Of a stretch of DNA of 64,000 nt, positions 44,815 to 54,897 are shown one piece after another. How positions within the stretch are numbered: position 1 is the stretch's first letter; the number at the start of each line of letters is the position of its first letter. Below the pieces are notes generated by a model. That model did no database searches. It worked only from the letters and a program-made list of their open reading frames with translations, and was not told the DNA's origin. The stretch covers positions 219,244-283,243 of the forward strand of contig NZ_BQHR01000010.1 in NCBI RefSeq assembly GCF_021601625.1, in the 5' to 3' direction. A program made the position numbers and the translations under genes. The stretch is from Pseudomonas paraglycinae (GTDB lineage: Bacteria; Pseudomonadota; Gammaproteobacteria; Pseudomonadales; Pseudomonadaceae).

Positions 44815-45246
44815 TCAGCTGACCAGCGATGCGTCGAGACTGATCTTCGCATTCAGCACCTTGGACACCGGGCAACCTTCCTTGGCCTTGTTGCTCAGCT
44901 CTTCGAACTGCGCCTGGGTCGCTCCCGGAATTTTTGCCTTGAGGATCAGTTTCACTGCGGTGATCGCAAAGCCGCCATCCACCTGGTCCAGCGTGACCTC
45001 GGCCTGGGTGTCGATGCTGTCGGCCTTGAGCCCGGCGTCACCGAGAATCATTGAGAACGCCATGGAGAAACAGCCCGCATGGGCGGCGCCGATCAGTTCT
45101 TCCGGATTGGTGCCCTTGCCGCCTTCGAAGCGGGCCTTGAAGCCGTAGGGCGCTTCGCGCAGGACGCCGGTTTCGGTGGAAATCGAGCCGATGCCGGTTT
45201 TCAGGTCACCTTCCCAATGCGCGGATGCCTTCTTTACGATAGCCAT
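44815..45246 (-). CDS. osmC: OsmC/Ohr family peroxiredoxin
   Basis: 143 residues with the two reactive cysteines Cys59 (AAHAGCFSMAFS) and Cys125 (AKEGCPVSKVL) and the catalytic Arg region (FKARFEGGKGTNPEELIGAA). The sequence is OsmC-like rather than Ohr-like. It reduces organic and fatty acid hydroperoxides using a reversible disulfide. ATG 45246 has GGAG upstream. It is divergent from the luciferase-like gene, with a 240-nt gap. Confidence 0.9.
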   Translation of the reverse strand: MAIVKKASAHWEGDLKTGIGSISTETGVLREAPYGFKARFEGGKGTNPEELIGAAHAGCFSMAFSMILGDAGLKADSIDTQAEVTLDQVDGGFAITAVKLILKAKIPGATQAQFEELSNKAKEGCPVSKVLNAKISLDASLVS

Positions 45247-45489
45247 GTGTGCCTCCTTCAAATCGGGCGCGAAACGCCGCGCCGTCGTGGTTTTTGCCTG
45301 CAAGGCTTCTGAGGATAGACGCCGGGACAAAGTTCAGCCCAAGTAAATCGTTGACTTTTTTAGTAGGAAATTTCGGATCGGCTATTGAAACTCGGGTATA
45401 TGCCCTCATTGCACAGAACACGCTTATGAATTGGGCAGGTTTGCGTTCGCCAAGAACACACCTGCGCCCTCAATCGGAGATGCAGGTTT

Positions 45490-46491
45490 ATGAAGCAACT
45501 GTCCGACGTAAAGTTTTCCACCCTCGACCTGGTGCCGGTGCGCGAGAACGGCAGCCCGGCCCAGTCGCTGCGCAACTCGCTGGATCTGGCACAGCACGTC
45601 GAAAAGTTCGGCTACACCCGGTTCTGGGTCGCCGAGCACCACAACATGGATGGCATCGCCAGTTCCGCCACCTCGGTGTTGCTGGGCTATCTGGCCGGCG
45701 GCACGTCGACCATCCGGGTCGGCTCTGGCGGTGTGATGCTGCCCAACCATGCGCCGCTGGTGATCGCCGAGCAGTTTGGCACCCTTGAAAGCCTCTATCC
45801 GGGTCGGATCGACCTCGGCCTGGGCCGTGCACCGGGTTCCGATCAGATGACTGCCCGTGCCCTGCGCCGCGAGCGCTCCGGCAGCGCCGATGATTTCCCT
45901 GAAGACGTGGCTGAACTGGCGCGCTATCTCGGGCCGCGCACCCCTGATCAGCGCGTGATCGCGATGCCGGGCACCGGCACCAATGTGCCGATCTGGCTGC
46001 TCGGCTCCAGCCTGTTCAGTGCACAACTGGCCGGCGAGCGCGGTTTGCCCTACGCCTTCGCCTCGCATTTCGCACCGCGCTTCATGCATGAGGCGATTCG
46101 CGTCTACCGCAATCACTTCAAGCCATCGGCGGTACTCGACAAACCGTACGTGATGCTCGGCGTGCCGCTGGTGGCGGCCGATACCGATGAACAGGCTGAT
46201 TACCTGGCGACCTCGGTGTACCAGCGAATTCTCGCGCTGATGCGTGGGCAAAGTCTGGTGCAGCGTCCGCCGGTGAAAACCATGGACGGCCTGTGGCTGC
46301 CCCACGAGCGTGAGGCGGTGGGGGATTTCCTCGGTCTGGCGATGGTCGGCAGTCCGCAGAAAATCCGCGCGAAACTCGAAGTGCTGATCGAACAGACTCA
46401 GGCTGATGAGCTGATCTTCACCTGCGACCTGTATGAACACGCCGATCGCCTGCATTCCTACGAGCTGCTGGCGCAGGTCATGAAGGGCTGA
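45490..46491 (+). CDS. LLM-class flavin-dependent monooxygenase (MsnO8-like)
   Basis: 333 residues with a bacterial-luciferase-like TIM barrel: [65 protein letters not shown] and the phosphate-binding VGSPQKI near the C-terminus. These mark the MsnO8-type subgroup. The substrate is unknown. It is single, divergent from osmC, and followed by a terminator. Confidence 0.88.
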   Translation: MKQLSDVKFSTLDLVPVRENGSPAQSLRNSLDLAQHVEKFGYTRFWVAEHHNMDGIASSATSVLLGYLAGGTSTIRVGSGGVMLPNHAPLVIAEQFGTLESLYPGRIDLGLGRAPGSDQMTARALRRERSGSADDFPEDVAELARYLGPRTPDQRVIAMPGTGTNVPIWLLGSSLFSAQLAGERGLPYAFASHFAPRFMHEAIRVYRNHFKPSAVLDKPYVMLGVPLVAADTDEQADYLATSVYQRILALMRGQSLVQRPPVKTMDGLWLPHEREAVGDFLGLAMVGSPQKIRAKLEVLIEQTQADELIFTCDLYEHADRLHSYELLAQVMKG

Positions 46492-46511
46492 GCCCGATCG
46501 CCGCGAACAAA

Positions 46512-46541
46512 AAAGCCGACGCATTGCGTCGGCTTTCGTTT
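46512..46541 (+). terminator. Terminator after the LLM monooxygenase gene
   Basis: Stem AAAGCCGACGC / GCGTCGGCTTT with an ATT loop, followed by CGTTTTT. It lies between the convergent LLM gene and DUF1161 copy 2. Confidence 0.85.
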
Positions 46542-46552
46542 TTCCGGCGTGA

Positions 46553-46777
46553 TCAGCCGCGGGTGTAGACGATCTCTTTGGCGCCGCCTTCGCAGGTGCC
46601 GACGACTTTGCCGCCACTGGCCGCACCCTTGTCGACAATCTCCAGCGAATACCCGGAAACGCCCTTGGCATCCAGCTTGGCTGCAATCTCGGCCTTCAGT
46701 TCTTCACAAGGCTTGCCGGCAGCAAACGCACCACCCGCAAGGCTCAACAAACCTACCGCCAACATGAACTTCTTCAT
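46553..46777 (-). CDS. DUF1161 family periplasmic protein, copy 2
   Basis: 74 residues: signal peptide (about 1-20, AFA) and the DUF1161 core KPCEELKAEIAAKLDAKGVSGYSLEIV...VGTCEGGAKEIVYTRG. It is about half identical by eye to copy 1 at 44472 and keeps both cysteines. ATG 46777 has GGGAG 8 nt upstream. The function is unknown. Confidence 0.85.
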   Translation of the reverse strand: MKKFMLAVGLLSLAGGAFAAGKPCEELKAEIAAKLDAKGVSGYSLEIVDKGAASGGKVVGTCEGGAKEIVYTRG

Positions 46778-46905
46778 CGGTCGCACTCCCTGGTCGGATT
46801 AAAAAAGGCAGGCATCGAGCCGTTCGCTCGATGCACTCACCTCGTAGCGCATTGCCATTCCTATGGCACTCGGCCAGCGCGCAAGTTCAGAAGCGTAGAC
46901 CAAAC

Positions 46906-47121
46906 TCAGCTGCTGGCAATCCGGAACCCGACTTTCAGGGTCACTTGAAAGTGCGCCGCTTTGCCGTCCTTGATGTGGCCTCGGGTTTCGGTCACTTCGA
47001 ACCATTCCAGATGCTTGATGCTCTTGGCGGCTTCCGCCAATGCGTTGTTGATAGCGTCTTCGATGCTGCTGGTGGACGAGCCGACCAGCTCGACTTTCTT
47101 GTAGGTGTGATGGTCACTCAT
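46906..47121 (-). CDS. Dodecin (flavin-binding small protein)
   Basis: 71 residues with the dodecin sequence pattern YKKVELVGSSTSSIEDAINNALAEA...HLEWFEVTETRGHI...HFQVTLKVGFR; the Trp in LEWFEV stacks against the flavin in known dodecins. Dodecamers store or buffer flavin. It is single; a clear Shine-Dalgarno (GGAGAACACC) precedes the ATG. Confidence 0.92.
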   Translation of the reverse strand: MSDHHTYKKVELVGSSTSSIEDAINNALAEAAKSIKHLEWFEVTETRGHIKDGKAAHFQVTLKVGFRIASS

Positions 47122-47277
47122 GGTGTTCTCCTTGAAGTGTGCAATTGAGCCTAGCAGCGATTTGCCGTGTTGATTTCGGCGACTTGGGCGAAGGGAAGTT
47201 CAGATTTTCTGCACTTTCCAGAACCCGTGAAGTCCCAAACAACACACGCCACTCATCACCAATGCAGGAGAGCCACC

Positions 47278-47604
47278 ATGGCCAACACCTCGTTACGCAA
47301 AGCCTCGTTGCAAAGCATGGAAGCGGAGATCGAGAGTCTGCTCAAGTCGTTGGAAAGCCTGAAGGACGACGCTTCTGACGAGTCGCGCAAGACCCTCAAG
47401 GCGCTGAAAAGCAATGCCGAAAGTGCGCTGAAACATTCGCGCAGCCTGCTCAGCGATGCCTACGAAGAAGTCAAAGTCAAAACCCGCGAGACCGGGATCG
47501 CCACCCGCGATTACGCGCAGGAACATCCGTGGACGACCGCCGGTGTGGCGGTCGGTGCGCTGGGTCTGCTGGCCGCTTACTTGCTGTTCAAGCGCGGCGA
47601 GTGA
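47278..47604 (+). CDS. DUF883 (ElaB/YqjD-like) membrane-anchored protein
   Basis: 108 residues: amphipathic helical N-terminal two thirds (coiled-coil-like), then the conserved [30 protein letters not shown] tail, split here as one C-terminal membrane anchor. Related E. coli proteins bind ribosomes in stationary phase. GGAG lies 8 nt upstream of the ATG. Its last 28 nt overlap the convergent trpI 3' end. Confidence 0.88.
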   Translation: MANTSLRKASLQSMEAEIESLLKSLESLKDDASDESRKTLKALKSNAESALKHSRSLLSDAYEEVKVKTRETGIATRDYAQEHPWTTAGVAVGALGLLAAYLLFKRGE

Positions 47605-48494
47605 TCTGCCTGGCGCAGCTCGTTCCTGAGCCACTGCGCCAATTGCCGGGCGCGCCCGTCTGCGGCGCGCTTGGGTAGCCACAACGCCAGTTGCGCCGGG
47701 GTTTCACTGAAGCCCCATGGCGCGACCAGGCGACCGGCCTTCAAGTCTTCGGTCACCAGCGGTTCCGGCGCGATCGCCACGCCCAGCCCGGCGACGGCCG
47801 CTTCCAGCAAGTAATACAAATGCTCGAAACCCTGCCCCAGCTTCAACGCCTTGGCGTCGAGGCCGCTTTGCTGCGCCCAGCTCGGCCAGGCTTGCGGGCG
47901 TGAAGTCGTGTGCAGCAAGGGTTCGTCGAGCAGGGCAATGGGCGGTGCCGATTGCAGGCGCTGGTAGCCGCTGAACAGCGGACTCATGACCGGGCCGATT
48001 CGCTCGCTGGCCAGCTCGTACACCTGCATGTCCGCCGGCCATGGCGGTTCGGCGAACAGCAGCAATGCATCCAGTCCCGGGCGACGCGGGTCGAGATCGC
48101 CTTCACCGGCGGACAGGTGCAGACGCAAGTCCGGCAGATCGGCATTCAGCCTTCCCAGTCGGGGAATGAACCAGCGCGCCAGCAAGCTACCGGAGCAACC
48201 GAGTACGAACGGCGCATCGGCGGTGCTTTGGGTCAGTTCGGCGCAAACGCTGCGCAAGCGGTCGAACGCCTCGCCGCTGGCATCGCGCAGACGGATGCCG
48301 GCATCTGTGAGTTTCAGGCCACGACCGTCCTTGACGAAAAGACTGACGCCGAGATGCTCTTCCAGCACCTTGAGCTGGCGGCTGACCGCACCGTGAGTCA
48401 CGTGCAGTTGCTCCGCAGCCTGGCTGACACTGTTCAGGCGGGCGGTGGCTTCGAAGGCGCGCAGGGCGTTCAGCGGGGGGAGGTCATGGCTCAT
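47577..48494 (-). CDS. trpI: LysR-type activator TrpI of trpBA
   Basis: 305 residues: N-terminal winged helix ([36 protein letters not shown]) and a LysR effector domain. It is divergent from trpBA, the diagnostic arrangement of Pseudomonas TrpI, which activates trpBA when bound to indoleglycerol phosphate. The 112-nt gap contains a candidate TrpI site next to its own start, so autorepression is expected. Confidence 0.93.
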   Translation of the reverse strand: MSHDLPPLNALRAFEATARLNSVSQAAEQLHVTHGAVSRQLKVLEEHLGVSLFVKDGRGLKLTDAGIRLRDASGEAFDRLRSVCAELTQSTADAPFVLGCSGSLLARWFIPRLGRLNADLPDLRLHLSAGEGDLDPRRPGLDALLLFAEPPWPADMQVYELASERIGPVMSPLFSGYQRLQSAPPIALLDEPLLHTTSRPQAWPSWAQQSGLDAKALKLGQGFEHLYYLLEAAVAGLGVAIAPEPLVTEDLKAGRLVAPWGFSETPAQLALWLPKRAADGRARQLAQWLRNELRQADHSPRLNSK

Positions 48495-48499
48495 GATAT

Positions 48500-48518
48500 C
48501 TGTGAGTTTTCCTGACAG
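48500..48518. promoter_or_regulatory. Candidate TrpI binding site I
   Basis: CTGTGAG-TTTTC-CTGACAG is an imperfect dyad (6 of 7 pairs) starting 6 nt upstream of the trpI start. P. aeruginosa TrpI site I has a TGTGAG-based dyad in the same place. Site II nearer the trpB promoter was not identified. Confidence 0.55.
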
Positions 48519-48588
48519 GTTGTGGCGATCTTATCGGTTTTCAGTCTGGAAGGTCAGGGGTAGAGTGAACGCCATTGTCTTCTCGTGA

Positions 48589-49853
<1,265 letters not shown>

Positions 49854-49854
<1 letters not shown>

Positions 49855-50666
49855 TGAGCCGCCTGCAAACCCGTTTTGCCGAACTCAAGGAACAGAATCG
49901 CGCCGCCCTGGTGACCTTCGTCACTGCTGGCGACCCGGACTACGACACCTCGCTGGCAATCCTCAAAGGCCTGCCGAAAGCCGGTGCCGACGTGATCGAA
50001 CTGGGCATGCCGTTCACCGACCCGATGGCCGACGGCCCGGCGATTCAGCTGGCGAACATCCGTGCTTTGGGCGCCAAGCAGAACCTGATCAAAACCCTGC
50101 AAATGGTTCGCGAGTTCCGCAAGGACAACAGCGACACGCCGCTGGTGCTGATGGGTTACTTCAACCCGATCCACAAGTTCGGCGTCGAGCGCTTCATCGC
50201 CGAAGCCAAAGAGGCCGGCGTTGATGGCCTGATCGTGGTCGACATGCCACCGGAGCACAACTCGGAGCTGTGCGACCCGGCCCAGGCAGCGGGCATCGAC
50301 TTCATCCGCCTGACCACCCCGACCACCGATGATGCGCGTCTGCCGAAAGTGTTGAACGGCAGCTCCGGCTTCGTTTACTACGTGTCGGTTGCCGGTGTGA
50401 CCGGTGCCGGTGCGGCGACTCTGGAACACGTCGAGGAAGCGGTGGCGCGTCTGCGTCGGCATACCGATCTGCCGATCAGCATCGGCTTCGGTATCCGCAC
50501 GCCGGAGCAGGCCGCGTCCATCGCGCGTCTGGCCGATGGTGTGGTGGTGGGCTCGGCGCTGATTGATCACATCGCCAGCGCGACCACGCCGGATCAGGCC
50601 ATCGATGGCGTGCTGAGCCTGTGTTCGGCGCTGTCCGAAGGCGTGCGTAAGGCTCGCGTCAGCTGA
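49854..50666 (+). CDS. trpA: Tryptophan synthase alpha chain
   Basis: 270 residues, TIM barrel. The catalytic Glu49 and Asp60 lie in [16 protein letters not shown]; the phosphate-binding GFGIRTPEQ and GSALI are conserved. It cleaves indoleglycerol phosphate and channels indole to TrpB. AGGAG lies 8 nt upstream of the ATG inside trpB. The pair is followed by a terminator. Confidence 0.96.
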
Positions 50667-50729
50667 AGGTAAAGTTCCTGATACAGAGGAATTAGGGCCT
50701 CGCGGCACAGACTAATTGAGCAAGACCGA

Positions 50730-50761
50730 GGGATTCAGAACCACGTTCTGAATCCCTTTTT
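50730..50761 (+). terminator. Terminator of trpBA
   Basis: A perfect 11-bp stem GGGATTCAGAA / TTCTGAATCCC with a CCACG loop, followed by five T. It starts 64 nt after the trpA stop. Confidence 0.9.
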
Positions 50762-50788
50762 GCTGTCAGTGCAGTGAGGAAAGACCCG

Positions 50789-51232
50789 ATGAAAATGCCG
50801 AAACGTCTGATTGCCAGTCTGGGCGTGCTAATGATCAGCGCGACGCCGCTGCTGGCCAGCGCCGATCCGCGCGACGATCACGACCACGGCGGCCCGCAAC
50901 AGGGCCACTACGACAATCGCGGTGGCGATCACTATGAATGGCAAAGCAACCATCGCGGCGGCCCGCCGCCTCGGGACTTCGGCCCGGTGCGTCAGGTGAT
51001 CCGTGACAATCATGGCTACTTCGTGCGCGGTGCGCCGCCGCCTCCAGGCATTCATCTGGTCCGTGGCCGACCGCTGCCCCATGGCTATTACGGCGAGCGG
51101 CTGGATAACCGCGCGTTGAGTCGCCTGCCGTATTACCCGGGTTATGAATGGCGTCGTGCCGGCGGTGACATCGTGCTGATCGCGGTGGGTAGCGGGGTTG
51201 TTTACGAAGTGTTGGATGGCGTTCTGTACTGA
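50789..51232 (+). CDS. RcnB-like periplasmic protein
   Basis: 147 residues: signal peptide (about 1-24, LLASA) and a His/Gly/Arg/Pro-rich segment (DPRDDHDHGGPQQGHYDNRGGDHYEWQSNH, split), followed by a C-terminal domain with GYFVRGAPPPPGIHLVRG and a Tyr/Arg-rich GYEWRRAGGDIVLIAVGSGVVYEVL typical of RcnB-type proteins. It may bind metal through the His patch. The function is unclear. GAGGAAAG precedes the ATG. Confidence 0.75.
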   Translation: MKMPKRLIASLGVLMISATPLLASADPRDDHDHGGPQQGHYDNRGGDHYEWQSNHRGGPPPRDFGPVRQVIRDNHGYFVRGAPPPPGIHLVRGRPLPHGYYGERLDNRALSRLPYYPGYEWRRAGGDIVLIAVGSGVVYEVLDGVLY

Positions 51233-51246
51233 TCTGTCAGGTATAA

Positions 51247-51280
51247 AAAAGACCGCAGCCTTCACAGGCTGCGGTCTTTT
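51247..51280. terminator. Bidirectional terminator between RcnB-like and DUF4105 genes
   Basis: A 15-bp perfect stem AAAAGACCGCAGCCT / AGGCTGCGGTCTTTT with a 4-nt loop, with A and T runs on both sides. It lies between convergent stops at 51232 and 51301. Confidence 0.92.
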
Positions 51281-51300
51281 GTTTTCAGGGCCGTTGTTTT

Positions 51301-53262
51301 TCAGGGCAATTCCAGTCCGCCCGAGGCTTTGTGCAGTTTGCGCAGGTGCTCGCCGATCTGCTTCACGTTGGCCTCGCTGGCCGCAATCTCGGCCGCTCGT
51401 TTGGGCTCGAGCAATGCGCGTACTTCCTTATCGAGATCGCCGGTCAGGGCCAGCAATTGTTTCTGGCGCTGGCTGCTTTCTGCTTCCAGTCGGCTGAATT
51501 CGCTTGGTTGCGGCAGGCCATAACCTCGGGAGTCGAGCAATTCTGCCGGTCGGCTGAGGAAGCCGCTGTTGGCGAGGATCTGCTGCAAGGTCGCGTTGGC
51601 CTTGTCCATTCCACCGTTCTCCAGCTCCCGGGCGCCGAGGTAGCGTTGCTTGACCTCATCCTGAGCCAGCAACAGTTGGCGGCGGAAACTGGCTTGCTCC
51701 AGCAACAACAGCGCGGCGCTGGTGCGCAGGTCAGCCCGTTCGAACCATGGACGACGTTCTTCGGCAGACAGCGAAAGCCATTCTTCAACGGTTGTCTGCT
51801 TGATCGGCAATTGCTTCTTCAACACATCGAACATCGCTTGATAACGATCTCGGAACGAGTCGAAGCGATAACCCAGGCGCAATGCCTCTTTCGGATCATC
51901 GAGCACGCTGGTGTCGGCCAGACCTCGCCCCTTCAGCACTTCCAGCAAACCATTGGGCATGATGCTGTCGAGGCCGGTGAGCCGGGCGTTGTTGCTGCCG
52001 CTGCGCAGCAGTTTCAGGCCTTCGACCGCACAGTTGTTGGAGAGGAAGAAGTAATTGCCGTCGTAGCTCCAGTGCATTTCGGCGGCGTGTTCGACCACGC
52101 CCTCGATTTCGCTGCGCGAGAGATTCAGCGGCACCGACGCCAGGCTGCGCAGTTCGGTCTTGGTGTATTCGTCGATCACCTGCGCCAGCGGCAACACGAA
52201 CAGTCGTGACGGGTACTTGCCGACCAGTCCGTCCCAGCTCGACAGCTGTACGTCACCGACGAAGGCGCGGTATGACAGCACCAGATGCTGATCCAGATCC
52301 AGTCGGCAGTCCGGCCCGCGTGGTCGGCCCGGTGCACAGATCACCAGACGCAACATGCTGTGGCCCCAGCGGCTGACCCAATTCTGGTTAGCTTCGGCCA
52401 ACAGGTAATCCACCGCGTACACGCGCTCCGGATCGACCTGGCCGAGGGGCTGTTTGGCAAAGTCGTTTCCGGCATTGAGGAAAGCGAAGGTTTTGGCGCA
52501 TTCATCCTTTGCCGGCGGTGCCCAACCGAAGTGTTCCTGGTAATAGCGATACAGCGCCGGGCGACGGCAGGCGTAGCTCGGGTCGAGGAGGAAATACTCC
52601 ATGTTGACCGCGACAAACTCCTTCGGGCTGGAGATTTCGTAAAGGTCGGGGCTGCGGGCGATCTGCCGGTTGTGCTGTTCACGTTCGCCACGACGGCCGA
52701 CGTATTGCTGCCAGCCGGCGAGGTCGAGCAGGCGTGGATCATCGCTGAGGGTGAAGCGCCGACCGTTCTGGCCGCGGCACTCGTCGGGAATGCCGACCAG
52801 CCCGGCGCTGTTGTTGCGCCGGGTGCAGCGCTGGATCAGCGTGCGTTCGGCCGCCGGCCACAAGCGCGCGCGATCGTAAATGTGGGTGATTTCGTGCAGC
52901 ACCGTGGCCAGCAGTTCCCGGCGAACGGTGCCGTGGGGGCGATTGTTTTTTTGCGTGGCCGCGCTGCCGTCGGTGAGGCTGGCGAGCAGTTTGCGGTTCA
53001 GGTCCAGCTCGGAGACGAGTGTCGCCTGGCCGTAGGCGTTGCCGGGCATGTCATCGGTCCAGCCGACATCGATGCGCCGATCCAGGCGTTCGATGAAGCT
53101 CGGCGGCAATGCCTGCATGGCCTCATCGAGCAGCGCCTGGCTGGCCTGTTGTTGGGTGGGGCTCAGGCCGTCGGTCTTGAGCCGCAATTGCAGGCCGGCG
53201 TGGGCGCTGTTGCCAAGCAGCAACAACGCCCCGGCCAGCAGCCAGGCGCCGAGTGACTTCAC
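51301..53262 (-). CDS. DUF4105 (Lnb N-terminal-like) exported protein
   Basis: 653 residues with a signal peptide (about 1-22, AHA). The N-terminal third has a metalloprotease-like LLATVLHEITHIYDRARLWP (HExxH). The middle carries the DUF4105 features YLLAEANQNWVSRWGHSMLRLVIC and NYFFLSNNCAVEGLKLL, containing a conserved His and Cys that suggest a papain-like/NlpC-like fold. The C-terminal part is helical. It starts with GTG overlapping the stop of the DUF2388 gene upstream (GTGA). It probably works in the periplasm; no substrate is known. Confidence 0.8.
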   Translation of the reverse strand: MKSLGAWLLAGALLLLGNSAHAGLQLRLKTDGLSPTQQQASQALLDEAMQALPPSFIERLDRRIDVGWTDDMPGNAYGQATLVSELDLNRKLLASLTDGSAATQKNNRPHGTVRRELLATVLHEITHIYDRARLWPAAERTLIQRCTRRNNSAGLVGIPDECRGQNGRRFTLSDDPRLLDLAGWQQYVGRRGEREQHNRQIARSPDLYEISSPKEFVAVNMEYFLLDPSYACRRPALYRYYQEHFGWAPPAKDECAKTFAFLNAGNDFAKQPLGQVDPERVYAVDYLLAEANQNWVSRWGHSMLRLVICAPGRPRGPDCRLDLDQHLVLSYRAFVGDVQLSSWDGLVGKYPSRLFVLPLAQVIDEYTKTELRSLASVPLNLSRSEIEGVVEHAAEMHWSYDGNYFFLSNNCAVEGLKLLRSGSNNARLTGLDSIMPNGLLEVLKGRGLADTSVLDDPKEALRLGYRFDSFRDRYQAMFDVLKKQLPIKQTTVEEWLSLSAEERRPWFERADLRTSAALLLLEQASFRRQLLLAQDEVKQRYLGARELENGGMDKANATLQQILANSGFLSRPAELLDSRGYGLPQPSEFSRLEAESSQRQKQLLALTGDLDKEVRALLEPKRAAEIAASEANVKQIGEHLRKLHKASGGLELP

Positions 53263-53579
53263 AGTGCGAGGATGGCTTCGGCGAGTACCTGATCGCTGGC
53301 ATCGCGGGCTTCCGGCACGCGGGTGCGCAAGGTCTTGAAGGCCGCTTCCAGGTTTGCACCACGGATATCACCGTCGCTGGCCACGAAACTGGCAGCGTCG
53401 TCATGGGCTTCGCGGATGATTTTCGAATCGCGAATCGACGTAGTGGTGTCGGAGGTGAAATCGATGGTGCGCTGGGAGGCGCGGACGATGATGTTACTGG
53501 TGGCTACCAGGGTGTGTGCCTGGGCCATATCGGCCAACAACAGCAGGCCAAGGGCGGCAGCAATCAGCGGGCTACGCAT
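53259..53579 (-). CDS. DUF2388 exported protein, copy 1
   Basis: 106 residues: signal peptide (about 1-21, AQA) and the DUF2388 core TSNIIVRASQRTIDFTSDTTTSIRDSKIIREAHDDAASFVASDGDIRGANLEAAFKTLR (split description: HDDAASFVASDG is the hallmark). It is the most downstream of three tandem copies and is translationally coupled to the DUF4105 gene. The function is unknown. Confidence 0.85.
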   Translation of the reverse strand: MRSPLIAAALGLLLLADMAQAHTLVATSNIIVRASQRTIDFTSDTTTSIRDSKIIREAHDDAASFVASDGDIRGANLEAAFKTLRTRVPEARDASDQVLAEAILAL

Positions 53580-53606
53580 GGAACGACTCCGAAAGGACAG
53601 GGATGA

Positions 53607-53915
53607 CTATTGGACGAGAATTGACTGTGCCAGTTCAAGGTCGCTGACATGAAGTTTTGGCCGGCTCTTGCGCAGGTAATGCAGGGCGGATTCGAGCTGC
53701 GCACCGCGCATCTGGCCGTCACTGGCAACGAACGCTGCAGCATCGTCGTGCGCGGCGATGATCAGTTTACGGTCGAACGGCGCGGAAGACACCATGCCGG
53801 TGGCCCAGACGCTGACCACAGTGTTCTGTGTGGACACATCGAAGGCGTCTGCCAGAGGAACCCAGCAGGCGGCGATCAGTACAGAAGGGATAAGCAGATT
53901 TGTAAGAAAACGCAT
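53607..53915 (-). CDS. DUF2388 exported protein, copy 2
   Basis: 102 residues: signal peptide (about 1-24, ADA) and a DUF2388 domain with AAHDDAAAFVASDGQMRGAQ and a C-terminal LELAQSILVQ. It is shorter in the middle than copies 1 and 3. It lies 27 nt upstream of copy 1 on the same strand. The function is unknown. Confidence 0.83.
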   Translation of the reverse strand: MRFLTNLLIPSVLIAACWVPLADAFDVSTQNTVVSVWATGMVSSAPFDRKLIIAAHDDAAAFVASDGQMRGAQLESALHYLRKSRPKLHVSDLELAQSILVQ

Positions 53916-54022
53916 GGGACTCGGCAGCTGTTGGCGAGTCCCAAGGCTAGCGCAATGCCCGGACTAGAGCCAGTGCCGAAACATCGGGACACTAGCGGCG
54001 TGTCCCGAGATGCCCCTGTCGC

Positions 54023-54340
54023 TTAGATCGTCAGAATGGCCTGGGCCAGCTGTGCGTCGGTCGCGTTCAGTTGCGGAGCCTGATGACGGATGTGATCCAG
54101 TGCGCTCTCCAGTTTCACGCCACGGATTTCGCCTTCGCTGGCCACGAAGCTGGCAGCGTCGTCACGGGCAGCGAGCACGATCTTGTCGTCCCGGAAGGAC
54201 GAGGTGACGTCGGAGGTGGCATCGGAAGAGGACTTGAGCGCGCCAACAACGGCGTCGGTGGTCACGATGAAGCTGGTGGCGCTGGCGTTGGCAGCTACGG
54301 CCAGCAGAGCGGCGGCGCTGAGCAGACGAAGACGGGACAT
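54023..54340 (-). CDS. DUF2388 exported protein, copy 3
   Basis: 105 residues: signal peptide (about 1-21, ASA) and a DUF2388 domain with TSSFRDDKIVLAARDDAASFVASEGEIRG and a C-terminal AQLAQAILTI. ATG 54340 has AGGAG 7 nt upstream. It is first of the tandem set. Two copies of AACTGTACCTG lie 156-196 nt upstream. The function is unknown. Confidence 0.85.
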   Translation of the reverse strand: MSRLRLLSAAALLAVAANASATSFIVTTDAVVGALKSSSDATSDVTSSFRDDKIVLAARDDAASFVASEGEIRGVKLESALDHIRHQAPQLNATDAQLAQAILTI

Positions 54341-54495
54341 GGGAGAACTCCTGTGGATAAACCGTATTGAGAGGTGGCTCGGTGTCTGAAGGTCAGACGC
54401 CAGTCGCACAGCATTCGCCACGTTCTGCATGGATCTTAGGCTTCCATTGCGACTTCGCACAGTCGTCAGGATGCTGGCCTTAATCGATTTCTCGT

Positions 54496-54536
54496 AACTG
54501 TACCTGCCTTTAATTAAATTATGAGAACTGTACCTG
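54496..54536. promoter_or_regulatory. Two AACTGTACCTG direct repeats upstream of the DUF2388 cluster
   Basis: Identical 11-mers at 54496-54506 and 54526-54536, spaced exactly 30 bp start to start (about three helical turns). A third exact copy lies upstream of the DUF1127 gene (55041). The pattern of same-face direct repeats fits an activator site. The likely class is a MocR/GntR-type regulator, by inference. Confidence 0.6.
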
Positions 54537-54586
54537 TTCGATGATCAAGGGTGGAGACTCGGTTTTCCTAGCCCACAAACGACAAA

Positions 54587-54612
54587 ACCCGTCGCGGTTT
54601 CCCGCGACGGGT
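54587..54612 (-). terminator. Terminator of the DUF1127 gene
   Basis: A perfect 11-bp stem ACCCGTCGCGG / CCGCGACGGGT with a 4-nt loop. Read on the minus strand it is followed by TTTGTCG. It lies 61 nt after the DUF1127 stop and separates that gene from the DUF2388 set. Confidence 0.85.
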
Positions 54613-54672
54613 CTTGTGTATTCAATTCGGGTTGCTGGCGGTGGGTCTAGCGACCAGAGCCAGCGACGCTGC

Positions 54673-54888
54673 TTAGCGCCAGAACGGCTTGCTCAGCTCT
54701 TCGTAGCGTTGTGCTTCGCTAATCCCGGCGTCAGCCAGCAGACGCGAATCCAGACGAGCCAGTTGATGGCGGCTGGAGATGCGGCGCTGCCACAGCATCA
54801 GGTTGGCGATAACGCGCAGAGGCAGGGAAGCCTGGGTGTTTACAGCTTTGTCTTCGAAGAACAGTTCGGAACTGAGTGTACGTTCCAT
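54673..54888 (-). CDS. Small DUF1127 protein
   Basis: 71 residues ending in the DUF1127 (YjiS-like) motif WQRRISSRHQLARLDSRLLADAGIS. Such Arg-rich small proteins may bind RNA or regulate phosphate or carbon metabolism in other bacteria, but the role here is unknown. ATG 54888 has AAGGA 8 nt upstream; the in-frame ATG at 54897 is too close. Its upstream region is full of CTGTAC-type sites. Confidence 0.85.
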   Translation of the reverse strand: MERTLSSELFFEDKAVNTQASLPLRVIANLMLWQRRISSRHQLARLDSRLLADAGISEAQRYEELSKPFWR

Positions 54889-54897
54889 GGTTGACAT

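Noticed and set aside
53259-54340. Repeat array (CRISPR-like) in the DUF2388 region
   Set aside because: The repetition is of protein-coding paralogues with codon-level divergence; there are no short identical repeats with regular spacers.
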